The notes under the pieces are model-generated. The model was given only the letters and a program-made list of their open reading frames with translations. It was not told the DNA's origin and searched no databases. Both the position numbers and the translations under genes were made by a program. From the NCBI RefSeq assembly GCF_036785885.1, contig NC_092320.1, positions 15,253,557 to 15,317,556 on the forward strand: DNA of 64,000 nt, written 5' to 3'. Origin of the DNA: Coffea arabica (lineage: Eukaryota; Streptophyta; Magnoliopsida; Gentianales; Rubiaceae). Position 1 is the first letter of the stretch, and every line of letters begins with the position of its first letter. Below, one piece after another: positions 25,886 through 38,100 of this stretch.

Positions 25886-28207
25886 GATGAAACCCAACGT
25901 GAGGCGCGTGTGTTGGGTGCCTTTTTTTAAAATTTTTTATATGATTTTTAAGAAAAATAAAATAAGATTGAGAACGTAAAAAGTGTTGTAGATATAAATT
26001 ATTAAAAAACGTGTATATAAAGTAAGTATCATATCAGTTGAAATAGAATTACACGTACACTAATCCCTTCTCGCCCTACACAAAAATAAAGTTAATTTTG
26101 AGTGCACATAATGTTTTTTTCTACATATGTTAATCAAGAACAGAAACGAAATTGTCTATGAAAACAGTCTATAAGAAAGCAGAGATTTCACTATTTACCT
26201 ACCCCTCACAAAAAGAAAGAGAATTGACCATTTTGGCATGCAAGGAATACGAGATATTTGACTTTTAGAAAAAACACAGTTTGGATTACCTTGTTAATCC
26301 CTATCTTCTAAATACGATACCTAACTGGTGTTGATATTCACATGCTTGTTAAGGATGCCATGCCTTATGATGCTTGGTTTGAGTTATTCAAGGGCAAAAT
26401 GAAATATCAGAAGGAAAACATGTGGGAAAGGGCCACAATATATCTTGGAGCATTATTTAGGTCAGTTTTAAAATTGTCATTGCAATTATCTTAGTTATGT
26501 CTTTTGATTTTTTTTAGTGCTTTAATCTGAAAATTTTGTTAAAAATTTGTAGTGAGCTTATGGAATCAATGTTGAAAGCTCATGAAAACGGCTTCAAAGT
26601 TTATGATAGAATTGGTATCGTTGTATATGTGGAGAAGGAAAGGGACCATGATCATATTGTGAAAAAATGCAAGTTCACTTACTTGGATATTGCTAATGGT
26701 ATTCTTAGCAAACTGAGTGTCCTTATATTTTTTTAATATTATCTAAACAATTTATTCTCTCCTAATCTACTATTGGTGTGAGTACAAGGGGGTCCTTACG
26801 TAGACGACATGAAATGGTTTTGAAAAAAGATTGATATATTCCATAAGGGATGCTGATGTTTTAGTGCAGCACCACAGCATCTCAAAGATTTCATTGCTGC
26901 GCCATCGCATAATTTGTAAGCATTGATTTCATGTTTTGTTAAAATTGTATTTTTTTAGTAAGTTATACCTTGTATTGATGTCGCAATAAGAGTACACCAG
27001 GGATGGAAACCCCTAAACAACTTTGCAATCGAAAGAAAACTAACATCTTAAAATAAAATACACTATAAAAATGTTAGACTAAGCAAATATAGAATTGAAA
27101 GATTCATCTCAAAACACAACTGCACTGTTTCTAAACTAGCTTTAAATTGCTTCTAGCCCACTGCCATGCCTCGAATGGCATAGACATATTGCTTAAAAAT
27201 ACTGACATTCCAGTAGATCCAAACCTTGTAGAATGTTGCAGCAAAAACTATCCTTATCACTATAGGAACAAAGGAAACCAGAGAACAGTTCAATATCATC
27301 CACCAAAGCTCATCATCAAAATGTTTATCAAAAGCACTCTATTTTAATCCTTTGAACAAAATAAAGCTCCTCTTTAGTTGTTCGCACTTTGCTAGATATA
27401 TCCCTGTAATTTCACTTATTCAATTTCTTAAGTCTTGTCCTCAATTTTCTAAGTTTATTGCATAAAATTTCTAATGGGTTGCCCACTACATCTGGTTTTC
27501 ACGCATTTCATAAGACTTCTTGGAATCTAGAATTTTTCATCTGGATTTTGTGAAATTTGAATGGCTTAGGTCCAGCATCTCAATCTTCTATTATACAAAT
27601 AAATGAGGGCGTGCAACCGGCTATCTCAGGATTCAAAACTTCTGCGTATAACGGTTTCCCAACCTAGATTGCTAATTTTTTTAATCATCTAGTATTATAA
27701 TAATGCAACTTGAGTCCTGGAAGGCTGATAGGAACTAGTTTCAAGCATCCTTATATCCAAATTAGGATTCCATGGCTTGAAGAACAACGTGCGACTATCA
27801 AAGGGCCAACGAGACTGCTCTGATATACTGTTCTTAAATCCTTATAATTACAATCGAACACAAACACACAATTTTTTAGCATAGTACACTCCACATGCCT
27901 CAAATTATGTTGTTACCATTTAATTGAAATTTCTATTCGACAATTTCACTATATATTTTTGACCAATGCAACTTTGCTGTTGCCTTGCTGGTTGACTCCT
28001 ATAAAGTGAAACTAATCGGACTATCGACTGTTCTTATTTTTGGAAGTCTTCAAGGAAAGCTAACTTCATCTGTCTAATTTTCATAATTAAATTTCTGTAG
28101 TGGATAGTCTAATTTTCATATATATGCCACCTAATGTAAAGAGGCAATTAAGAGATATTTCAATTTCCAAATATTTTCTAATTCTGAAAATAGTTATAAA
28201 AATAGGG
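25886..28207. repeat. Array unit 4 (complete, reference unit)
   Basis: The best unit for describing the structure (2322 bp). The gene fragment first exon runs from about 26153 to 26460 and contains VEDAMPYDAWFELFKGKM-like sequence in its later part. A GT-AG intron follows at 26461-26552, then a second exon from 26553 (SELMESMLKAHENGF, later IVVYVEKERDHDHIVKKC). The LINE (minus) runs from about 28075 down to a short poly(A) seen as TTTTTTTAGTAAG at 26951. In 5'-3' order it has a DUF4283-like piece, an endonuclease-RT linker piece (PKPFKFHKI, NPLEVLFNKLRIL, REELYVVQ) and a C-terminal piece (AATFYKVWIYWNVSVFKQYV). Confidence 0.88.
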
Positions 28208-30531
28208 GATGAAACCCAACGTGACGCGCCGGTGTTGGGTGCCTTTTTTTAAAATTTTTTATATGATTTTTAAGAAAAATACAATAAGATTGAAAACGTA
28301 AAAAGTGTTTTAGATATAAATTGTTAAAAAACGTGTATATAAAGTAAGTATCATATCAATTGAAATAGAATTACACGTACACTAATTCCTTCTCGCCCTA
28401 CACAAAAATAAAGTTAATTTTGAGTGCACATAATGTTTTTTTCTACATATGTTAATCAAGAACAGAAGCGAAATTGTGTATGAAAGCAGTCTATAAGAAG
28501 GCAGAGACTTCACTATTTACCTACCCCTCACAAAAAGAAAGAGAATTGACCATTTTGGCATGCAAGGAATATGAGATGTTTGACTTTTAGAAAAAACACA
28601 TTTGGATTACCTTGTTAATCCCTATCTTCTAAATACGATACCTAACTGGTGTTGATATTCACATGCTTGTAGAGGATGCCATGCCTTATGATGCTTGGTT
28701 TGAGTTATTCAAGGGCAAAATGAAATATCAGAAGGAAAACATGTGGGAAAGGGTCAAAATATATCTTGGAGCATTATTTACGTCAGTTTTAAAATTGTCA
28801 TTGCAATTATCTTAGTTATGTCTTTTGATTTTTTTTATTGCTTTAATCTGAAAATTTTGTTAAAAATTTGTAGTGAGCTTATGGAATCAATGTTGAAAGC
28901 TCATGAAAACGGCTTCAAAATTCATGATAGAATTGGTAACGTTGTATATATAGAGAAGGAAAGGGACCATGATCATATTGTGAAAAAATGCAAGTTCACT
29001 TACTTGGATATTGCTAATGGTATTCTTAGCAAACTGAGTGTCCTTATATTTTTTTGATATTATCTAAACTATTTATTCTCTCCTAATCTACTATTGGTGT
29101 GAGTACAAGGGGGTCCTTACGTAGACGACATGAAATGGTTTTGAAAAAAGATTGATATATTCCATAAGGGATGCTGATGTTTTAGTGCAACACCACAGCA
29201 TCTCAAAGATTTCATTGCTGCGCCATCACATAATTTGTAAGCATTGATTTCATGTTTTGTTAAAATTGTATTTTTTTAGTAAGTTATACCTTGTATTGAT
29301 GTCCCAATAAGAGTACACCAGGGATGGAATCCCCTAAATAACTTTGCAATCGAAAGAAAACTAACATCTTAAAATAAAATACACTATAAAAATGTTAGAC
29401 TAAGCAAATATAGAATTGAAAAGATTCATCTCAAAACACAATTGCACTGTTTCTAAACTGGCTTTAAATTGCTTCTAGCCCACTGCCATGCCTCGAATGG
29501 CGTAGACATATTGTTTAAAAATACTGACATTCCAGTAGATCCAAACCTTGTAGAATGTTGCAGCAAAAACTATCATTATCACTATAGGAACAAAGGAAAC
29601 CAGAGAACAGTTCAATATCATCCACCAAAGCTCATCATCAAAATGTTTATCAAAAGCACTCTATTTTAATCCTTTGAACAAGATAAAGCTCATCTTTAGT
29701 TGTTCGCACTTTGCTAAATATATCCCTGTAATTTCACTTATTTAATTCCTTAAGTCTTGTTCTCAATATTCTAAGTTTAATGCATAAAACTTCTAATGGG
29801 TTGCCCACTACATCTGGTTTTCAAGCATTTCATAAGACTTCTTGGAACCTAGAACTTTTCATCTGGATTTTGTGAAATTTAAATGGCTTAGGTCCAGCAT
29901 CTCAATCTTCTATTATACAAATAAATGAGGGCGTGCAACCGGCTATCTCAGGATCCAAAACTTCTGCGTATAACGGTTTCCCAACCTAGCTTGCTAATTT
30001 TTTTAGTCCTCTAGTATTATAATAATGCAACTTGAGTTCTGGAAGGCTGATAGGCACTAGCTTCAAGCATCCTTATATCCAAATTAGGATTTCATGGCTT
30101 GAAGAACAACGTGCGACTATCAAAGGGTCAAGGAGACTGCTCTGATATACTGTTCTTAACATCCTTATAACTACAATCGAACACAAACACACAATTTTTT
30201 AGCATAGCACACTCCACATGCCTCAAATTATGTTGTTACCATTTAATTGAAATTTCTATGCGACAATTTCACTATATATCTTTGACCAATGCAACTTTTC
30301 TGTTGCCTTGATGGTTGACTCCTATAAAGTGAAACTAATCGGACTATCGACTGTTCTTATTTTTGAAAGTCTTGAAGGAAAGCTAATTTCATCTCTCTAA
30401 TTTTCATAATTAAATTTCTGTAGTGGATAGTCTAATTTTCATATATATGCCACCTAATGTAAAGAGGCAATTAAGAGATATTTCAATTTCCAAACATTTT
30501 CTAATTCTGAAAGATAGTTACAAAAATAGAG
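28208..30531. repeat. Array unit 5
   Basis: Full unit of 2324 bp. The gene-fragment second exon has diverged slightly (IGNVVYIEKERDHD). The LINE zinc-binding piece shows scattered substitutions. There are no indels large enough to change the layout. Confidence 0.87.
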
Positions 30532-32861
30532 GATGAAACCCAACATGAGGCGCGGGTGTTGGGTGCCTTTTTTTAAAATTTTTTACATGATTTTTAAGAA
30601 AAATACAATAAGATTGAGAACGTAAAAAGTGTTGTAGATATAAATTGTTAAAAAACGTGTATATAAAGTAAGTATCATATCATTTGAAATAGAATTACAC
30701 GTACACTAATCCCTTCTCGCTCTACACAAAAATAAAGTTAATTTCTAAGTGCACATAATGTTTTTTTTTTTTTACATATTTTAATCAAGAACACAGACGA
30801 AATTGTCTATGAAAGCAGTCTATAAGAAGACAGAAACTTCACTATTTACCTACCCCTCACAAAAAGAAAGAGAATTGACTATTTTGGCATGCAAGGAATA
30901 TGAGATGTTTGACTTTAAGAAAAAACACAGTTTGGATTACCTTGTTAATCCCTATCTTCTAAATACGATACCTAACTGGTGTTGATATTCACATGCTTGT
31001 TGAGGATGCCATGCCTTATGATGCTTGGTTTGAGTTATTCAAGGGCAAAATGAAATATCAGAAGGAAAACATGTGGGAAAGGACCAAAATATATCTTGGA
31101 GCATTATTTAGGTCAGTTTTAAAATTGTCATTGCAATTATCTTAGTTATGTCTTTTGATTTTTTTTATTGCTTTAATCTGAAAATTTTATTAAAAATTTG
31201 TAGTGAGCTTATGGAATCAATGTTGAAAGCTCATGTAAACGGCTTCAAAGTTTATGATAGAATTGGTATCGTTGTATATATGGAGAAGGAAAGGGACCAT
31301 GATCAGATTGTGAAATAATGCAAGTTCCCTTACTTGGATATTGCTAATGGTATTCTTAGCTAACTGAGTGTCCTTATATCTTTTTGATATTATCTAAACT
31401 TTTTATTCTCTCCTAATATACTATTGGTGTGAGTACAAGGGGATCCTTACATAGACGACATGAAATGATTTTGGGAAAAGGTTGATATATTCCATAAGGG
31501 ATGCTGATGTTTTAGTGCGGCACCACAGCATCTCAAAGATTTCATTGCTGCACCATCATATAATTTGCAAGCATTGATTTCATTTTTTGTTAAAATTGTA
31601 TTTTTTTAGTAAGTTATACCTTGTATTGATGTCGCAATAAGAGTACACCAGGGATGGAATCCCCTAAACAACTTTGCAATCGAAAGAAAACTAACATCTT
31701 AAAATAAAATACACTATTCAAATGTTAGACTAAGCAAATATAGAATTGAAAAGATTCATCTCAAAACACAACTGCACTGTTTCTAAACTAGCTTTAAATT
31801 GCTTCCAGCCCACTGCCATGCCTCGAATGGCGTAGACATATTGCTTAAAAACACTGACATTCCAGTAGATCCAAACCTTGTAGAATGTTGCAGCAAAAAC
31901 TATCCTTCTCACTATAGGAACAAAGGAAACCAGAGAACAGTTCAATATCATCCACCAAAGCTCATCATCAAAATGTTTATCAAAAGCATTCTATTTTAAT
32001 CATTTGAACAACATAAAGCTCCTCTCTAGTTGTTCGCACTTTGCTAGATATATCCCTGTAATTTCACTTATTTAATTCCTTAAGTCTTGTCGTCAATATT
32101 CTAAGTTTATTGAATAAAACTTCTAATGGGTTGCCCACTACATCTGATTTTCAAGCATTTCATAAGACTTCTTGGAACCTAGAACTTTTCATCTGGATTT
32201 TGTGAAATTTGAATGGCTTAGGTCCAGCATCTCAATCTTCTATTATACAAATAAATGAGGGTGTGCAACCGGCTATCTCAGGATCCAAAACTTCTGCGTA
32301 TAACGGTTTCCCAACCTAGCTTGCTAATTTTTTTAGTCCTCTAGTATTATAATAATGCAACTTGAGTTCTGGAAGGCTGATAGGCACTAGCTTCAAGCAT
32401 CCTTATATCCAAATTAGGATTCCATGGCTTGAAGAACAACGTGCGACTATCAAAGAGTCAAGGAGACTGCTCCGATATACTGTTCTTAACATCCTTATAA
32501 CTACAATCGAACACAAACACACAATTTTTTAGCATAGCACACTCCACATGCCTCAAATTATGTTGTTACCATTTAATTGAAATTTCTATGCGACAATGTC
32601 ACTATATATCTTTGACCAATGCAACTTTTCTGTTGCCTTGCTGGTTGACTCCTATAAAGTGAAGCTAATCGGACTATCGACTGTTCTTATTTTTAGAAGT
32701 CTTCAAGAAAAGCTAATTTCATCTCTCTAATTTTCATAATTAAATTTCTGTAGTGGATAGTCTAATTTTCATATATATGCCACCTAATGTAAAGAGGCAA
32801 TTAAGAGATATTTCAATTTTCAAACATTTTCTAATTCTGAAAGATAGTTACAAAAATAGAG
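30532..32861. repeat. Array unit 6
   Basis: Full unit of 2330 bp. In the first gene-fragment exon the in-frame stop after FDF is changed (TTTAAG), so a 60-codon frame is open at 30803-30985. The second exon instead gains a stop near 31316. An expanded T-run lies at about 30758-30773. Confidence 0.87.
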
Positions 32862-35181
32862 GATGAAACCCAACATGAGGCGCGGGTGTTGGGTGCCTTT
32901 ATTTAAAATTTTTTACATGATTTTTAAGAAAATACAATAAGATTGAGAACGTAAAAAGTGATGTAGATATAAATTGTTAAAAACGTGTATATAAAGTAAG
33001 TATTATATCAGTTGAAATAGAATTACACGTACACTAATCCCTTCTCGCCCTACACAAAAATAAAGTTAATTTCTAAGTGCACATAATGTTTTGTTTTTAC
33101 ATATTTTAATCAAGAACACAGACGAAATTGTCTATGAAAGCAGTCTATAAGAAGGCAGAGACTTCACTATTTACCTACCCCTCACAAAAAGAAAGAGAAT
33201 TGACCATTTTGGCATGTAAGGAATATGAGATGTTTGACTTTTAGAAAAAACACAGTTTGGATTACCTTGTTAATCCCTATCTTTTAAATACGATACCTAA
33301 CTGGTGTTGATATTCACATGCTTGTTGAGGATGCCATGCCTTATGATGCTTGGTTTGAGTTATTCAAGGCAAAATGAAATATCAGAAGGAAAACATGTGG
33401 GAAAGGGCCAAAATATATATTGGAGCATTATTTAGGTCAGTTTTAAAATTGTCATTGCAATTATCTTAGTTATGTCTTTTGATTTTTTTTATTGCTTTAA
33501 TCTAAAAATTTTGTTAAAAATTTGTAGTGAGCTTATGGAATCAATGTTGAAAGCTCATGAAAACGGCTTCAAAGTTTATGATAGAATTGGTATCGTTGTA
33601 TATGTGGAGAAGGAAAGGGACCATGATCAGATTGTGAAAAAATGCAAGTTCACTTACTTAGATATTGCTAATGGTATTCTTAGCTAACTGAGTGTCCTTA
33701 TATCTTTTTGATATTATCTAAACTTTTTATTCTCTCCTAATATACTATTGGTGTGAGTACAAGGGGGTCCTTACGTAGATGACATGAAATGGTTTTGGGA
33801 AAAGGTTGATATATTCCATAAGGGATGCTGATGTTTTAGTGCGGCACCACAGCATCTCAAAGATTTCATTGCTGCACCATCATATAATTTGTAAGCATTG
33901 ATTTCATTTTTTGTTAAAATTGTATTTTTTTAGTATGTTATACCTTGTATTGATGTCGCAATAAGAGTACACCAGGGATGGAATCCCCTAAACAACTTTG
34001 CAATCGAAAGAAAACTAACATCTTAAAATAAAATACACTATTCAAATGTTAGACTAAGCAAATATAGAATTGAAAAGATTCATCTCAAAACACAACTGCA
34101 CTGTTTCTAAACTAGCTTTAAATTGCTTCCAGCCCACTGCCATGCCTCGAATGGCGTAGACATATTGCTTAAAAACACTGACATTCCAGTAGATCCAAAC
34201 CTTGTAGAATGTTGCAGCAAAAACTATCATTCTCACTATAGGAACAAAGGAAACCAGAGAACAGTTCAATATCATCCACCAAAGCTCATCATCAAAATGT
34301 TTATCAAAAGCACTATATTTTAATCCTTTGAACAAGATAAAGTTCCTCTCTAGTTGTTCGCAATTTGCTAGATATATCCCTGTAATTTCACTTATTTAAT
34401 TCCTTAAGTCCTGTCCTCAATATTCTAAGTTTATTGCATAAAACTTCTAATGGGTTGCCCACTACATCTGGTTTTCTAGCATTTCATAAGACTTCTTGGA
34501 ACCTAGAACTTTTCATCTGGATTTTGTGAAATTTGAATAGCTTAGGTCCAGCATCTCAATCTTCTATTATACAAATAAATGAGGGCGTGCAACCGGCTAT
34601 CTCAAGATCCAAAACTTCTGCGTATAACGGTTTCCCAACCTAACTTGCTAATTTTTTTAGTCCTCTAGTATTGTAATAATGCAACTTGAGTCCTGGAAGG
34701 CTGATAGGCACTAGCTTCAAGCATCCTTATATCCTAGGATTCCATGGCTTGAAGAACAACGTGCGACTATCAAAGGGCCAAGGAGACTGCTCCGATATAC
34801 TGTTCTTAACATCCTTATAACTACAATCGAATACAAACACACAATTTTTTAGCATAGCACACTCCACATGCCTCAAATTATGTTGTTACCATTTAATTGA
34901 AATTTCTATGCGACAATTTCACTATATATCTTTGACCAATGCAAATTTTCTGTTGCCTTGCTGGTTGACTCCTATAAAGTGAAGCTAATCGGACTATCGA
35001 CTGTTCTTATTTTTGGAAGTCTTCAAGGAAAGCTAACTTCATCTGTCTAATTTTCATAATTAAATTTCTGTAGTGGATAGTCTAATTTTCATATATATGC
35101 CACCTAATGTAAAGAGGCAATTAAGAGATATTTCAATTTCCAAACATTTTCTAATTCTGAAAGATAGTTACAAAAATAGAG
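32862..35181. repeat. Array unit 7
   Basis: Full unit of 2320 bp. It has the longest surviving LINE C-terminal frame (34054-34335, minus), which shows FDDELWWMILNCSLVSFVP before the common AATFYKVWIYW piece. The second gene-fragment exon ends in a stop at ILS (TAA at about 33685). Confidence 0.87.
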
Positions 35182-38100
35182 GATGAAACCCAACGTGAGG
35201 CGCGGGTGTTGGGTGCCTTTTTTTAAAATTGTTTACATGATTTTTAAGAAAAATACAATAAGATTGAGAACGTAAAAAGTGTTGTAGATATAAATTGTTA
35301 AAAAACGTGTATATAAAGTAAGTATCATATCAGTTGAAATAGAATTACACGTACACTAATCCCTTCTCGCCCTACACAAAAATAAAGTTAATTTCTAAGT
35401 GCACATGATATTTTTTTTTACATATTTTAATCAAAAATACAGACGAAATTGTCTATGAAAGCAGGCTATAAGAAGGCAGAGACTTCACTATTTACCTACC
35501 CCTCACAAAAAGAAAGAGAATTGACCATTTTGCCTTGTGAGGAATATGAGATGTTTGACTTTTAGAAAAAACACAGTTTGGATTACCTTGTTAATCCCTA
35601 TCTTCTAAATACGATACCTAACTGGTGTTGATATTCACATGCTTGTTGATGATGCCATGTGAGACCGCAAAATTTTACTTGTTTTTATAACTTTTATTTG
35701 AATTTATTTGCCTTAGATTCTTGATTGTTTTAATGGTTAAATTTGAGTCAAGGGAGTGAATTTTGTTAAGAAAAATTTCATAATCTCAAATTGCTGGAAA
35801 ATTTAGAAATTTTCGCAGAAGGCTATGCGCAGCTTTGAAAAATTGGCTAAAACTTCGTATTGGAAAGTCGGAATTGAGTTCCGTTTGTTGCGTTTGAAAC
35901 TAGACTCATAGGGTTTCCTACAGTGAAAAATTTAGACTTTGATTCAATCTCTATAAATTCCAGAAAATTGGCAAAATTGACTGAAAATTCTGCCTTGCAC
36001 AAGTAAACATAAGAATGTTGTAATAATTTATGATTCAATTTGGACTAACTTATGAGTTGAATTTCTTTGAGATGTCTTCTAAAGATTATTAGTGTTTAGG
36101 TCTAGTTTTTAACAGGTCAAGTTGTATGAATGTTTGACATTTATAACTCAAGTTACGATTTTTCTAAAGGAATGGCATAAGTTAGGGTTTTTTTGTGTAT
36201 TATAGGGTTTTTGGTGTGTTTTTGGTGCATTTTGATAGTGTGATCATTTGGTGAGGTGTGTGTACTAAATTTGGTGGTTAAAAGTGAGTTTTAAATAAGA
36301 GAAAGTGTGTGATTAGAAGTGCTAATAATAAGTTAGTGAATCATAAGTGAAAACACTAGTACGCACGAGTTAAGAAAAATAGGTTTGAATCGACGTGCAC
36401 CGGTTGTTACTGATTGAGTGTACCAATTGAACACTATTTTATTACCTTAATCTCCTTGTTATTAATTGAGCAAAATCAGCCCTAAATATCTCCTTATACC
36501 AGCTGAAATTTTGGACTAAAAAACAAGAGTGAAAAGAAAAAATTTGACCTCAAATCAAAGCGTGACACTTGTTGGAAATTTAGTAAACTTTGACTAAACA
36601 AATTTTCTACTTTCTTATCTTTCTTTTTGGCTCAATTTCATTCATTTTTGCTTCATGTTGGCCGAAATTAAGAGAGGGAAAAAGAGAGAAAAACAGCTTC
36701 AACTCCAACCTTAATTCTTCCATGTTGAATTGAAATCTCAAAAACTAAACCAATTAAACTTACCTATTGGTGTTTGAAAAGTTTGGTGTGGTGAAATTTT
36801 TGGAAGAGAGTGATTTGATTTTCACTTGCAAGCAGCTTTTGGAGGGTATAAGGCTTGACTTTCCTTTTCTCTTGCTTAATCTTGTTGAATTTGGGATAGA
36901 AGCTTATATTCTTGGTTTGCTATGGCTACTTGTTTAGTTTTGATAGAGTAGTGGCATGTTTAGTTAGGATTTGCATCTTTTCAGTTTTGATTAGTATTGT
37001 TTAACTAGTAAATGATGTTATTGATGTTGAAAATAGAACTTGTGAAGTGATTTTGGGCTTGAGTGTAACTTTGTTAGAGTAAAAATTGAATTCCAGCATT
37101 TGGTAGAGATTCTGCCCTGTTTTTGGAATCAATCTGACCTGTATATTCGTCTATGATAAAACCAAATAAGTTCTTACTCAAAACATGAAAGTTGTAGGGA
37201 ATTGATTTAACTATCTACATACAAAATTTTAACTCAATCGGAGTACTGTTTCACAGGCAGCTTTCTGTTTTCTCTGAGATTTCAAATTTTGACCCTGGAA
37301 ATGAGAGAAATGGGTGTTGATGTCTCATAAAAAATGTAGGTCTATGCCTTAGATTCGAAACGCCATAACATTTGCCTCAATCCAATAAGTGTAGGTTCAG
37401 TTGTGACCAAAATGCCGAAAGATGACAAATCTGCCACTTAGACATTCTTCTTTAATACTTGTTTTCAGTTTTGGTCTTGGTGGTTTTATTGTTAAAATTG
37501 ACTTGTATTTGGATGATATTGAACCTAGTTGAAGAGTTATTGTGTTAGGATTGCTTATGTGTTTAATTTGGGCTGAATTGAGAAAAATAATGAAGCCATA
37601 AAAGGCTGAAAAATAGCTAAATACAAAGGGCGTGTTGATCAAATTTTCACTTGAGGGTTAGGCGTATGTACTCGCGACTTGAGCGACGATTTGAGGTCGA
37701 ATTGGATTTAGATTGTCTAGGGTGTTCGAGTTTTCTTTCGTAGAGGTATATAAGTTGAAATTTTGCTGAAACTCGTACCCTTGAAAAAGTGAAAGTAGCG
37801 ACAACTCGAAATATATTTTCCTCGTCTTTTAGACTCAAACACGAATTTCAAAGTTTTATTTGTTTCTGTAGCAATACCAAAAGAGCGAGCATGAATACTA
37901 CCTAAATGAGTTTCAGTTATTTGATTTTCTTTAAGCAAAACCGTTAAGTTTCGAACTCTAGTTGATTTCAAACTTTTAAATGATGTTTTACCGCAGATTT
38001 GAACTCCAACCAAGGAGTTGTACCTGAGCGTAATTTTGGCAAGCACTAAATCTTTGGTGAGTGCTTTCAATTACATGATTGAAATTGATACTTGATTTAA

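Noticed and set aside
31730..31951. Repeated frame containing AATFYKVWIYWNVSVF as a real small membrane-protein gene
   Set aside because: The order of neighbouring pieces (DUF4283-like, endonuclease-RT linker, then this) and the poly(A) tail show that it is the C-terminal debris of a LINE.
37717..38070. Open frame of 117 codons on the minus strand
   Set aside because: Inside the second solo LTR, no gag/pol similarity, and biased composition expected of chance frames.
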